23,990 nt of DNA from Thermoplasmata archaeon (GCA_022749905.1 JAKIWU010000004.1:1-23990); one strand, 5' to 3'. Positions 7,276 to 15,049 are shown, counted from the stretch's first letter. Notes: a model not told the origin generated them from the sequence alone. Numbers and translations are program-made.

Positions 7276-7898
7276 ATGACGGTTGCGTGCCGGATGACCT
7301 CGTCGAGGATGGCATCGACGTCGATGCGCTCCTCTTCGTGGAGGATCTGGACGAGCGAGCTCCGCGTCGCCGGTCGGTCTGGCACGGCTTGGCAGCAGAG
7401 GCCCGGTCGCGTCGAGATGCCGTAGGTGCCGATCTCCTTCGCCACGGCCTCGATCTCCTGCTTGTCGAACCCGATCAGGGGGCGCACGATGGGGAGCTCG
7501 ACGGCGGCGGTGGCGCTTCGCATGTTCGCGAGGGTCTGGCTCGCGACCTGGCCAAGGGCCTCGCCCGTCGCCAGGAAGGTCGCTCCCTCGCGCTCGGCGA
7601 TCTTCTCGGCGGACCGCCACATGAATCGCCGGCAGAGGACGCACCCGACGTGACGGTCGGTGTTGCGCATGAGGGCGATCTGAGTCGGCCCGTGCGGCAG
7701 GACGTACAGGGGGAGCCGCTGCTGGTAGCGGGCGCGGAGGAGCTGGAGATGATCGAGGACCTTCTCGAGCGGGGAATCGTCGGTGAACGGGCGGTTGTCC
7801 ATGTGCACGGCCGTCATCTCGTGCCCCTGGCGCAACAGGTAGTGGAGAGAAACGGGAGAGTCGATCCCGCCGCTCATGAGCATCACGCCGTGCGCCAT
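7272..7898 (-). CDS. thiI: ThiI-type tRNA 4-thiouridine sulfurtransferase core (no THUMP domain)
   Basis: Adenylates U8 of tRNA and replaces oxygen by sulfur. The 208-aa protein is essentially only the PP-loop catalytic domain: MLMSGGIDSPVSLHY (PP-loop at about 9-15), CVLCRRFMWRSAEKIAERE (Cys86, Cys89) and ATGEALGQVASQTLANM (110-126). GLCCQAVPDRPAT (Cys168/169) follows. Archaeal ThiI of methanogens holds an Fe-S cluster on a CX2C pair plus one further Cys; the same three positions appear here. The N-terminal ferredoxin-like and THUMP tRNA-binding domains of standard ThiI are missing, and there is no open frame for them upstream. GAGGAGG lies just before the ATG, with a TATA-like AACATATACC 29-38 bp upstream. 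The 87-aa gene follows with a 4-bp overlap. Confidence 0.85.
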   Translation of the reverse strand: MAHGVMLMSGGIDSPVSLHYLLRQGHEMTAVHMDNRPFTDDSPLEKVLDHLQLLRARYQQRLPLYVLPHGPTQIALMRNTDRHVGCVLCRRFMWRSAEKIAEREGATFLATGEALGQVASQTLANMRSATAAVELPIVRPLIGFDKQEIEAVAKEIGTYGISTRPGLCCQAVPDRPATRSSLVQILHEEERIDVDAILDEVIRHATVM

Positions 7899-7926
7899 CG
7901 TCCTCCTCGGGAGTCAGCCGGCCCTC

Positions 7927-7936
7927 GGTATATGTT
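7927..7936 (-). promoter_or_regulatory. TATA-like element for thiI
   Basis: The minus-strand sequence GGTATATGTT reversed reads AACATATACC. It lies 29-38 bp before the thiI ATG, giving room for a very short leader that contains GGAGG. Confidence 0.5.
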
Positions 7937-8006
7937 GGTAGCGGACCACGGTCGGTCCTTCGCGCACTCCCGCGATCGTGGTCCGAGGCGTCGCCTGCGG
8001 GCACCT

Positions 8007-8015
8007 GAAATATCG
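8007..8015 (+). promoter_or_regulatory. TATA-like element for the alpha/beta hydrolase
   Basis: GAAATATCG stands about 22 bp before the GTG start at 8033 in otherwise GC-rich DNA. No ribosome-binding sequence is present, which fits a leaderless transcript. Confidence 0.5.
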
Positions 8016-8032
8016 AACCCGGATGGAGCGCC

Positions 8033-8842
8033 GTGCCCGAGCCAAGCCCGGCCCCCATCGAGCTCACCACGCTCGATCAAGGGAACGGTACGGCAATCCT
8101 GCTCCTCCACGGACTCGGCGGGGATCACACCGTCTTCAACGGGATCGTGGCCGGTCTCGCTCGAGACCATCGGGTCCTCGCTCCCGATCTTCGGGGGCAC
8201 GGTCGCACTCCAGCGCCGAGCGGTTCGACCTTCTCCTTCGCGGAGCTCGAGGCCGATGTCTGGGAGCTTCTGGATCGCCGAGGGATCCCATCGGCCCATC
8301 TCGTGGGGCTGAGCGCGGGAGGCTTCCTCGCCCTCCAGAACGCCCTCAACCGGCCCGAACGCACGCTGAGCCTGACGCTCGTCGCGGCCGGGACGCATTG
8401 TGACCGGCACACCGTCGCGGTCGGAGAACGCTGGGCGGAGACGCTCCGGACCGAGGGGCGGGAGGCCTACCTACTCCGTCTCGCGAAGGATCTGTACTAC
8501 CCGGATTGGGCCGAGGAGCACCTCGACTTCATCGACGCGATGCGCGACGGATCGAGCGAGGACGCAAGCCGTGCCACGGTGCGCTGGGGCCTCGCGGTCC
8601 GCACGTTCGATGCACGACCCAGGATGTCCCAGCTCCGGACCCCCACCCTCATCATTCACGGCATGGACGACCAGGTCGTCGACGTATCGCACGCTCGCCT
8701 CCTCCGGCAGTCGATCGCCGGCACCGAGCTCCGCCTCCTGGCGCGAACGGGGCACATGGTTCCGGTCGAACGGCCCGCGGAGACGGAGGAAGCGATCCGG
8801 GCATGGATCACCAAGATCGAGAGCGGGTCCACGACCCGGTGA
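8033..8842 (+). CDS. Alpha/beta-fold hydrolase
   Basis: Cytoplasmic serine hydrolase of the alpha/beta fold, 269 aa. The oxyanion-hole motif LLLHGLGGDHTVF is near residue 24. The nucleophile elbow is HLVGLSAGGFLALQNA (GLSAGG, Ser about 98). The acid is in TLIIHGMDDQVVDVSHARLL and the catalytic His in RTGHMVPVERPAETEEAIRAW. A helical cap lies between about 125 and 205. It belongs with esterases, lactonases and C-C hydrolases such as the 3-oxoadipate enol-lactonase group, but the substrate cannot be deduced. No signal peptide is present. The GTG start at 8033 is supported by the TATA-like element 22 bp upstream; a nearby ATG at 8023 is out of frame. The next genes on the same strand are a 61-aa protein and a Nudix hydrolase. 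Confidence 0.9.
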   Translation: MPEPSPAPIELTTLDQGNGTAILLLHGLGGDHTVFNGIVAGLARDHRVLAPDLRGHGRTPAPSGSTFSFAELEADVWELLDRRGIPSAHLVGLSAGGFLALQNALNRPERTLSLTLVAAGTHCDRHTVAVGERWAETLRTEGREAYLLRLAKDLYYPDWAEEHLDFIDAMRDGSSEDASRATVRWGLAVRTFDARPRMSQLRTPTLIIHGMDDQVVDVSHARLLRQSIAGTELRLLARTGHMVPVERPAETEEAIRAWITKIESGSTTR

Positions 8843-8935
8843 ACCCGCTCGTTCCGGTCGAGCCTCGTCGCCGCGCGGCGGTTCGATAGGGTCGCCCTGG
8901 GAGCGCGACCGGCAATCCCTTTCTCCTCAGCCGGC

Positions 8936-9121
8936 ATGGTACGATCGATGTCCGCTCCGCCGCCTACCCCGACGGAAACGCGCCTGATCGCCCTCGAGCA
9001 ACTGGTCCGAGACCTCCGGGCACGCATCGCGGTGCTCGAACGCGCGCTCGACGTTCGAGGGGAACACCCCGTCGACCAGAGCGTCGTCCAGCGCAAGGTC
9101 ACCTACGATTGGCAGGCCTGA
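8936..9121 (+). CDS. 61-aa coiled-coil protein
   Basis: Family not recognised. After a Pro-rich start (MVRSMSAPPPTPTE) residues 15-41 form a heptad-like helix with Leu/Ile/Val at a/d positions (RLIALEQLVRDLRARIAVLERALD). A polar tail ends QRKVTYDWQA. A second in-frame ATG at 8948 could be the real start. Its TGA overlaps the ATG of the Nudix gene by one base (TGATG, 9119-9123), so the two are probably translated in tandem. A TATA-like TTCGATAGGG occurs near 8882-8891. The helix suggests a small dimerising protein, but no function is claimed. Confidence 0.6.
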   Translation: MVRSMSAPPPTPTETRLIALEQLVRDLRARIAVLERALDVRGEHPVDQSVVQRKVTYDWQA

Positions 9122-9801
9122 TGGGCCCGGCGGCCGAGTCCCCCCAGAGCGGGGATCTCGGCCTTTCCGAACTCCTCCGCCACTTCACCGCCGACGCTCC
9201 GCCGACGGATGGGGCAGGGGCCGCCGTCACGATCGTCCTGCGCGACGGGACCCGCGACCTCGAAGTGCTCCTCATCGAACGGACGACCCGCCAGGAGGAC
9301 CCCGCGTCGGGCCAGATCGCGCTCCCCGGCGGAAGGGTGGAACGGAGGGACCGTGATCTGCGGGCGACCGCGCTGCGGGAGCTCGAGGAGGAGGTGGGGC
9401 TCGGAGAACGGGACCTCGTGCCACCCGTTCGCTACATCGCGACCGAGCCTTCGAACCGGTTCGGGATGTCGGTAGGGATCTTCGGTGCCGAGCTCGGACC
9501 TCAGACCTCGGGCCCGACGCGCCTCAGCCCCCACGAGGTCGCTCACGTATTCTGGCTTCCACGCGACGCGCTGCAGGCGACCGTCGTGGTCCCACGGGAG
9601 ACGCCGGTCGGGACGATCTCCGTGGACGCCACCGTCTTCGAAGGCCACGTTCTGTGGGGGTTCACCCTCCGCGTGCTCCGCCGGTTCTTCCTTCGGCCGC
9701 CTCCGACCTCGGCCCCGCCCTCGGGGGTGGTTCCCTACGCCGAGGCCGTTCGGGCTCGCTCGGGGGCCGGCTCCCAAGGCGCCTCGAGCCAGGATGCGTA
9801 G
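9121..9801 (+). CDS. Nudix hydrolase, NUDT7/NudL (CoA pyrophosphatase)-like
   Basis: Hydrolyses a nucleoside diphosphate linked to another moiety. The 226-aa protein has the Nudix box GGRVERRDRDLRATALRELEEEVGLG with the metal-binding REL-EE-VGL core. The lead-in VLLIERTTRQEDPASGQIALPGG corresponds to the LLxxR...GxxxxPGG segment that marks the CoA-pyrophosphatase branch (UPF0035), where RDxDL replaces the usual Glu spacing. CoA or an acyl-CoA is therefore the likeliest substrate, which would suit the nearby acyl-CoA genes; this is inference. ATG at 9121 is preferred to a TTG at 9109 because of the TGATG coupling to the 61-aa gene. The last 67 bp overlap the convergent M61 peptidase, and the C-terminus (PPPTSAPPSG...) is low-complexity. 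Confidence 0.82.
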   Translation: MGPAAESPQSGDLGLSELLRHFTADAPPTDGAGAAVTIVLRDGTRDLEVLLIERTTRQEDPASGQIALPGGRVERRDRDLRATALRELEEEVGLGERDLVPPVRYIATEPSNRFGMSVGIFGAELGPQTSGPTRLSPHEVAHVFWLPRDALQATVVVPRETPVGTISVDATVFEGHVLWGFTLRVLRRFFLRPPPTSAPPSGVVPYAEAVRARSGAGSQGASSQDA

Positions 9802-11522
9802 ATCTTCTGGGCGAGGGCGTCGGCATCGGGTAGGGGCCGGAATCGGAACTTCTCCGAGAGGCCCTTCCCGGTCGTGACGGCGACGTGGGTGAGCCAGCCT
9901 CGCCGGAAGAGGGCAACGTCGACCCCCGACCCCGGCGGGAAGCGCTTGAGCGCAGCTGCGAACTGATCGAACGGAACGCGTGAGCTGTCGAGGGCCACGA
10001 TCTCATCGCCCGGGGAGAGGCCCGCCCGGCGTGCCGGCGAGCCGTCGCGCACCGTGCGGATCTTCGTGAGCCCGTTTGCGTTCTCCACATCCACCCCGAG
10101 GTAACCTGGTTCCCCGTCCTCCTCCGGCTCCGGTCCCTTCTCCTTCGGGCCGAACTCGAGTCCCGCATGGCGCGCAACGCCGGCGAGGTCGAGCTCGGCC
10201 GTTCCGCCCACGTATCGTTGAAAGAACTCCGTGAGGTCGAACCCCGAGACCTCACTTGCGAGGCGCGGGATCGCGTCCTCCTCGAGGCCGCGGTCCTTGG
10301 CGCCGTAGTCGCGCCAGAGCCGCCGCCAGACGTCGTCGAGGCTGGCGCGGTTCTCGGTCCGCTTCCGGATCTCGAGGTCGAGGCAGAGGGAGACGAGCCC
10401 ACCCTTGAGGTAGTAGGAGACGCTCTGGTTGACCGTCTCCTCGTACGGCTGGTAGAGGTCGAGCCAGGTTCCGAACGACGCGTCTTCGAGGCTCGTGACG
10501 AGCCGCCCCGGCGTGTCGAGGTACCGGCGCGCGTTCTTGGCGACCCCTTCGAGGTACTTCGCAGGGGTTAGCAGTCCGGCCCGGCGCAAGAGGAGCGGCC
10601 CGTAGTAGTCGGTCGTCCCCTCCATCGCCCAGAGGAGGCGCGTGTAGTTCTCTTTCGTGTAGTCGAACGGTCCGAGGACCTTCGGCCGGATCCGTTTGAC
10701 GTTGAAGAGGTGGAAGTACTCGTGCGCGGCAAGGCTCAGGAACGACTGGTAGTCCGACTCGGGACGGAAGATCGTCCGGGGGACGACGATCGACGTGGAG
10801 GTGCGATGCTCGAGGCCGCCATCTCGGCGATCGACGAGGTGGAAGAAGTAGGTGTAGCTCGGCATGGGAAGCTCGCCAAAGAGCTTGGCGACCGCCTCAC
10901 CGATCTTCCCGAGGTCCGACTCGAGTCGGTGCGCCTCGTAGTTGCCCCCCTTCCCGCAGAGCACGATCCGGTGCGGGACCCCGCGGGCGGTGGCGGTGAG
11001 CACCGTCGGCGTTCCACAGTCGATCGGTGAATCGACGAGCTCGTCGTAGTTCGCAGCGCGGAACGTCGGAGGGTTCCGTCCGATCTCCGCAAGCTCGGTG
11101 TACACCTTCCAGTCGGGCGAAACGTGCACCGCGAGCTCGCACGGCTCATCCTTGCGCCCGTCGACGTACGGGAGGCAGAGCGCCGCGTTGAGGAACAGGT
11201 GCTCCGGGGTGACGTCGAGCGCCTCGACGATGATGTCGTGCCCATACACCTCGTAGCGTACACGGAGGGGCTGGGGGGTGCTGGTCGTGACCCGCCACCG
11301 GGATTTCTCCGTGCGCTCGAGCGGGAGCTCCGGGCCCGTCGGAGCCAAGGCGGCGCGCATCCCCCGGAGGTTCCGGGCGGTCGGCCGGAGGACGTAGGAC
11401 CCTGGCACCCAGACCGGGAGTACGATGTCGACGGACGGGCCGGGTCCGGCTTCGATGCCGATCTCGAACTGGGCGCGGTGGTCGGTGGGACGCTCCACGG
11501 CGACAGAGTACCGTACGGTCAT
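9735..11522 (-). CDS. M61-family metalloaminopeptidase with C-terminal PDZ domain
   Basis: Resembles glycyl aminopeptidases of family M61. Of its 595 residues, about 1-175 form the beta-rich N-terminal domain (VDIVLPVWVPGSYVLR). The catalytic domain has GGLEHRTSTSIVVP (235-248), the zinc motif HEYFH at 267-271 followed by LFNVKRIRP, and the third ligand Glu301 in LLWAMEGTTDYY. A helical region follows, then a PDZ domain at about 473-553 (GYLGVDVENANGLTKIRTV, SPARRAGLSPGDEIVALD). There is no signal peptide or membrane segment, so it should be cytoplasmic, probably acting on peptides released by the proteasome. GGAGGG precedes the ATG by 8 bases, and the nearest upstream gene on this strand ends 69 bp away. 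The 3' end overlaps the Nudix gene. Confidence 0.92.
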   Translation of the reverse strand: MTVRYSVAVERPTDHRAQFEIGIEAGPGPSVDIVLPVWVPGSYVLRPTARNLRGMRAALAPTGPELPLERTEKSRWRVTTSTPQPLRVRYEVYGHDIIVEALDVTPEHLFLNAALCLPYVDGRKDEPCELAVHVSPDWKVYTELAEIGRNPPTFRAANYDELVDSPIDCGTPTVLTATARGVPHRIVLCGKGGNYEAHRLESDLGKIGEAVAKLFGELPMPSYTYFFHLVDRRDGGLEHRTSTSIVVPRTIFRPESDYQSFLSLAAHEYFHLFNVKRIRPKVLGPFDYTKENYTRLLWAMEGTTDYYGPLLLRRAGLLTPAKYLEGVAKNARRYLDTPGRLVTSLEDASFGTWLDLYQPYEETVNQSVSYYLKGGLVSLCLDLEIRKRTENRASLDDVWRRLWRDYGAKDRGLEEDAIPRLASEVSGFDLTEFFQRYVGGTAELDLAGVARHAGLEFGPKEKGPEPEEDGEPGYLGVDVENANGLTKIRTVRDGSPARRAGLSPGDEIVALDSSRVPFDQFAAALKRFPPGSGVDVALFRRGWLTHVAVTTGKGLSEKFRFRPLPDADALAQKIYASWLEAPWEPAPERARTASA

Positions 11523-11591
11523 GGGTCGACCCTCCGGGGATCGAGGGGGGGCTGCGCGGGTGCCCGTCCCGGACGAGGCGGGCGTGCCGCG

Positions 11592-11810
11592 TTAGCCAAA
11601 GCCCGGGATCTCACGCTCTTTCGGCTCAGCCCCGGCCTTCTTGTACGGCTCCGATGCGATCCCAAGATGCATCGCGAGCGACTTGAACGTCTGGGCGAGC
11701 TCCTGCACCGCGCGTGCGAGCTCCCGCTGCTCCTGACGCATCTCGGCGAGCTCTTGGCGGAGTGCGCCGACCTCGGTCAACCATCGCTCCGTCCCTTCGA
11801 GATTCCCCAT
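11592..11810 (-). CDS. 72-aa predicted coiled-coil protein
   Basis: Not recognised. From the ATG at 11810 it reads MGNLEGTERWLTEVGALRQE, continues as a helix rich in Glu, Gln and Leu with heptad spacing (to about residue 45), and ends in a charged tail (AGAEPKEREIPGFG). A GTG at 11834 would add eight residues. A longer start at 11981 would overlap the next gene by about 107 bp and seems unlikely. A weak TATA-like CTAATAGG lies near 11842-11849. Its position between a Pro-rich protein and the M61 peptidase gives no clear hint of function. Confidence 0.55.
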   Translation of the reverse strand: MGNLEGTERWLTEVGALRQELAEMRQEQRELARAVQELAQTFKSLAMHLGIASEPYKKAGAEPKEREIPGFG

Positions 11811-11874
11811 GGGCTTCTCCGTGCGCTGGGACACGAGCCGCCCTATTAGCGCGATACGGGCGGGATCCGCCCCA

Positions 11875-12483
11875 CTAGCGCCGGCCGCCGGACGGTCCGA
11901 AGGGGGAGTCCGATCGCCCCTTCTCCTCGAACGGCGCCCAATCGCCCTTGGTGCTTGAGAAATCGACCCTTTGGAGCTCAATCACGAAGCGCTTCAGGAG
12001 CTCCTCGGCCGCCGGGCGCACCCGGAAGGAGTAGACGTAGATCCCGAATCCCATGAAATCCGAGATCCGTCGGAGAGCTTCCGCGAGGTCCTCCCGTGGT
12101 ACTTCCACGCGTATGGTGGTCTCGCCGAGGAGCTGGGCGAACTCGTCGAGATCGAACGGCTTCTCGAGCAGGATGAGCGGCTTAGGCGCGGAGGCTGCGC
12201 CAGCGCCGCCCGGGACCGGTGGGGCCTGGGAGGCGTTCACCGTGCCCGCGGGGGCGGAGCTCGGGGACGTCAAGGGGGGCATCGTCTTGACCGGGATCTG
12301 GGGAACGGCGGGGGTCGGAGGGCCCCGAACCGAGAGCGCGGGATCTTTGGGGGGATAGTGATCGAGCACCGGCGACCCGTCCCGTCCCACGAACTTTGGA
12401 GCCTCCTTGGCGCGTGGACGGGGCTCGAGTCGCCCGGCGCTCTCGGCAGGGCGGCGGGCGCTTCTCGCGCGCCGTTTCGGCAT
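11875..12483 (-). CDS. Unrecognised protein with disordered basic/Pro-rich N-terminus
   Basis: The 202-aa product starts with a strongly basic segment (MPKRRARSARRPAESAGRLE), then a Pro/Ala/Ser-rich linker to about residue 100. A compact alpha/beta-looking domain follows at about 103-180 (KPLILLEKPFDLDEFAQLLG, IRVEVPREDLAEALRRISDF, GFGIYVYSFRVRPAAEELLK). A charged tail ends the protein. The basic tail could bind nucleic acid, but no domain is recognised. The ATG at 12483 has a TATA-like CCTTAAGG about 25 bp upstream (12506-12513 region), supporting a leaderless start. The 72-aa gene starts 64 bp after its stop. Confidence 0.6.
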   Translation of the reverse strand: MPKRRARSARRPAESAGRLEPRPRAKEAPKFVGRDGSPVLDHYPPKDPALSVRGPPTPAVPQIPVKTMPPLTSPSSAPAGTVNASQAPPVPGGAGAASAPKPLILLEKPFDLDEFAQLLGETTIRVEVPREDLAEALRRISDFMGFGIYVYSFRVRPAAEELLKRFVIELQRVDFSSTKGDWAPFEEKGRSDSPFGPSGGRR

Positions 12484-12694
12484 CGACCCGTGCCTAACGA
12501 GCCCCGCACCTTAAGGATGCGGACCCTCCGCTGCCGCCGTGAGGTATTCGAGGATTGTCGCGCTTGCTTCCATGCGAACCTCCGTCACGGGAGGCCCAGA
12601 GTGTCGCAGGGAGAACGACAGATGGGTTATGTACCACGGGATTGGTCGGTCGTCTCAAGGTTCGGCGCGAGTCGGACCTCAAAGTAGGAACACA
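12484..12694. other. Intergenic region before the Tes-type gene
   Basis: This 211-bp stretch holds the divergent starts of the 202-aa gene (-) and the radical SAM gene (+). TTATGTACC near 12627 is the only AT-rich element on the plus side and would give a leader of about 40 nt. AGGA before the ATG at 12695 may assist initiation. A plus-strand frame is open from 12539 but its residues do not look coding. No tRNA or other RNA fold was recognised. Confidence 0.4.
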
Positions 12695-14404
12695 ATGCCC
12701 GCGCGAGTCATGAAGGAATTCCAAGCGCCCCGTGGTCTACCGAGGAAGACGGCGTCGGTTTGCCCGGAGTGCATCAAGGTGATCCCGGCGGTCGTCCGCG
12801 AGAAGGAGGGCCGCGTCATCATGGAGAAGACCTGCCGCGTGCACGGCTACTTCTGGGACATCATCTCGAACGACGTCGACTTCTACCTGCGGATGGAGGT
12901 CTACGCCCACGACGGGGTCGGCTACGAGAACCCCTACTACGACAAGTTCCGCGGCTGCCCGACCACCTGCGGGATGTGCAGCCACCACAAGTCCCACACG
13001 GGCCTTGCCCTGATGGACCTCACGAACCGGTGCAATCTGAAGTGCCCGGTCTGCTTCGCCAACGCGAACGCCGCGGGCTACGTCTTCGAGCCGACCCGCG
13101 AGCAGATCCACTTCATGCTGAAGACCCTCCGGGAGCAGAAGCCGGTGGGCGCCGTCGCGGTGCAGTTCTCCGGAGGCGAGCCCACCCTCTCGCCCCTCTT
13201 CCTCGACGCGTGCACCATGGCGCGCGACCTCGGCTTCAAGCAGATCCAGGTCGCCACGAACGGGATCCGGGTCGCGAACGAGCCCGGCTTCGCCCAGGCG
13301 GCGCGGGACTCGGGTCTCCACACTCTGTACCTCCAGTTCGACGGTCTGGACGATGAGATCTACCGAAAGGTCCGGGGCGTCCCGCTCCTGAAGGTCAAGC
13401 AGAAGGCGATCCAGGCCGCTCGTGAGACCCACTCCTCGGCCCGCGAACTCGCGGAGGGCAAGCCGGACAAGCCTCTCTCCGTCGTGCTCGTCCCGACGCT
13501 CGTCGGCGGGTTCAACGAGAAGGAGATCTGGCCGACCGTGAAGTTCGCGATCGACAACCTCGACGTGGTTCGCGGCGTGAACTTCCAGCCGGTCGCGCTC
13601 ACCGCGCGGATCCCCGACAAGGACCGCTTCCAGATGCGGTTCACCCAGTCGGACCTCGTCCGGATCCTCTGCACGGAGGGACCGTTCGAGAAGTCGGACT
13701 TCTTCCCCGTCCCGTCGGTCGCACCGATCTCGGAGCTCGCGTCGATCATCCACGGCGAGGAGAAGATGACCCTCACGACGCACCCCGGCTGCGGCTGCGC
13801 CACCTTCGCGTTCGTCTCGAAGGACGGGCAGAAGATCACGCCGCTCCCGCGGTTCATGGACGTCGACGGCTTCTTCGAGAACGTCGAGGCGATGATCGAG
13901 AAGTACCGGGACGCCCGGTTCGCGCGCGTCCGCACGGCGGTCGCCGGGGCGAAGCTCCTGCACGACGTGTCGAAGTACTTCGACTTCGCGAAGGCTCCGG
14001 AGGGCCTCAACGAGCGTAACTGCGTGAAGATGATCAGCGCGATCTTCACCGAGGGGAACAAGGAGGCTCTCGCCAAGTTCACCTGGCGGACGCTCTACAT
14101 CGGGAACATGCACTTCCAGGACGCCTACGACTACGATATCCAGCGCCTGATGCGCTGCGATATCCACTACTCCGTCCCGGACGGGCGCATCATCCCGTTC
14201 TGCTCGTACAACTCGGGCCCGATCTACCGGACGGAGGTCGAGAAGAAGTTCTCGATCCCGATCCCCGACTGGCAGAAGGCGAAGAGCCAGAGCGGGCTGA
14301 CCCTCAAGACCATCGAGACGATGGGGGTCAACGGCGAGGTCATCGTCGACGCCGAGTACTACAAGATCAAGGCCCTGAAGGGCGCGCCGGGGATGTCCAG
14401 CTAG
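12695..14404 (+). CDS. tes: Tetraether lipid synthase (Tes)-type radical SAM protein
   Basis: Radical SAM enzyme expected to join the ends of two archaeol isoprenoid chains by C-C coupling, making macrocyclic archaeol or caldarchaeol (GDGT) membrane lipids. The 569-aa protein has an N-terminal rubredoxin-like part (VCPECIKV, Cys23/26; TCRVHGYFW, Cys47), then CPTTCGMC (Cys88/92/95), and the radical SAM cluster CNLKCPVC (Cys113/117/120). SGGEPTLSPLF and QVATNGIRVA are SAM-binding motifs. Further cysteines (THPGCGCATF, ERNCVKM, MRCDIHYS, IPFCSYNSG) fit extra clusters. Characterised Tes carries several [4Fe-4S] clusters and a rubredoxin-type site. Alternative starts are the ATG at 12710 and the far-upstream 12539; 12695 follows an AGGA sequence. 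The stop shares CTAG with the convergent SWIM gene. Confidence 0.85.
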   Translation: MPARVMKEFQAPRGLPRKTASVCPECIKVIPAVVREKEGRVIMEKTCRVHGYFWDIISNDVDFYLRMEVYAHDGVGYENPYYDKFRGCPTTCGMCSHHKSHTGLALMDLTNRCNLKCPVCFANANAAGYVFEPTREQIHFMLKTLREQKPVGAVAVQFSGGEPTLSPLFLDACTMARDLGFKQIQVATNGIRVANEPGFAQAARDSGLHTLYLQFDGLDDEIYRKVRGVPLLKVKQKAIQAARETHSSARELAEGKPDKPLSVVLVPTLVGGFNEKEIWPTVKFAIDNLDVVRGVNFQPVALTARIPDKDRFQMRFTQSDLVRILCTEGPFEKSDFFPVPSVAPISELASIIHGEEKMTLTTHPGCGCATFAFVSKDGQKITPLPRFMDVDGFFENVEAMIEKYRDARFARVRTAVAGAKLLHDVSKYFDFAKAPEGLNERNCVKMISAIFTEGNKEALAKFTWRTLYIGNMHFQDAYDYDIQRLMRCDIHYSVPDGRIIPFCSYNSGPIYRTEVEKKFSIPIPDWQKAKSQSGLTLKTIETMGVNGEVIVDAEYYKIKALKGAPGMSS

Positions 14405-14892
14405 GCAGGACGTCCCACCCGTCGACGGGGCGCGCTCGACCGCGCCCCCGAACTCCGCCCCCGGAACAGCGGGGCCCCGGCCTCTCTCAGGGACCTTGAG
14501 CTCGCGCTCGGTTCGTTCCGCAGCACCGAGCGTCCGCGGTCGATCGCGCGCCAGACCGACAAACCCTCGAACGGAGGGAGGCTGAGTTCCCCGCGGGATG
14601 GGTCTTCCATGAGCCAGATCTTCGCTGCTTCGAGGTGCTTGCAGGTCCCGAGCCCGCGCCGGGCGAAGTCGGTGCAACCGCAGAACGCCCCCTCCCAGGA
14701 CGGGTACGAGGGGACGAACACGGGGTAGTGGCTCTGGTGCCCCGGATTCCGGACCTCGAGGCGCAAGTACGGCGCGCCGGGTCGGGCTCGGACGTCCAGG
14801 CCCTCGCGAAGCGCCCGTGTCCGCAACGCTTGCTGCGATTCGGGAGGCTTCGTGGACGGCCGCTTCGGGGACCGTCCGTACCGATCGGCCAT
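14401..14892 (-). CDS. SWIM zinc-finger domain protein
   Basis: The 163-aa product contains one SWIM finger, CGCTDFARRGLGTCKHLEAA (about 71-90). This gives the CXC...CXH pattern with Cys71, Cys73, Cys84 and His86, usually a DNA- or protein-binding module. It is flanked by a basic N-terminus and a C-terminal tail rich in Arg and Ser. No helicase or transposase domain is attached. The ATG at 14892 is preferred over a frame open to 14976, whose extra residues look non-coding. Its TAG and the TAG of the tes gene lie on opposite strands of the same CTAG, a 4-bp convergent overlap. Function is unknown. Confidence 0.72.
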   Translation of the reverse strand: MADRYGRSPKRPSTKPPESQQALRTRALREGLDVRARPGAPYLRLEVRNPGHQSHYPVFVPSYPSWEGAFCGCTDFARRGLGTCKHLEAAKIWLMEDPSRGELSLPPFEGLSVWRAIDRGRSVLRNEPSASSRSLREAGAPLFRGRSSGARSSAPRRRVGRPA

Positions 14893-15049
14893 GGCATGGT
14901 CAACCCCCTGGCTACTTCCGCTCAGTGAGCGCTGGCGGTGGCTCTCCGCGTTCGTCCCGGACCGAAGGCTCAGCACTCCCGAACGGAACCGACGCCCCGC
15001 AGCGGGGATTCACGGAACTCTTTTCGACCCTTCGAGGTCTCGTGGTCTC

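Noticed and set aside
12510..12690. A tRNA or C/D-box RNA suspected from GGTTCGGCGCGAGTC
   Set aside because: No acceptor stem, anticodon arm or CCA-ready fold could be built, and no RTGATGA/CTGA box pair is present.
12539..12694. N-terminal extension of the tes product
   Set aside because: The extra 52 residues look random and the family begins near the CPEC motif. The ATG at 12695 has an AGGA sequence in front.
12737..14677. A 646-codon open frame on the minus strand opposite the tes gene
   Set aside because: It mirrors the third-position GC bias of tes, is dominated by Arg, Asp, Leu and Glu with no motif, while the plus frame has clear radical SAM motifs.
14994..15006. CCCCGCAGCGGGG as a transcription terminator
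   Set aside because: The arms leave a one-base loop and no T-run follows; archaeal termination usually needs the T-run.
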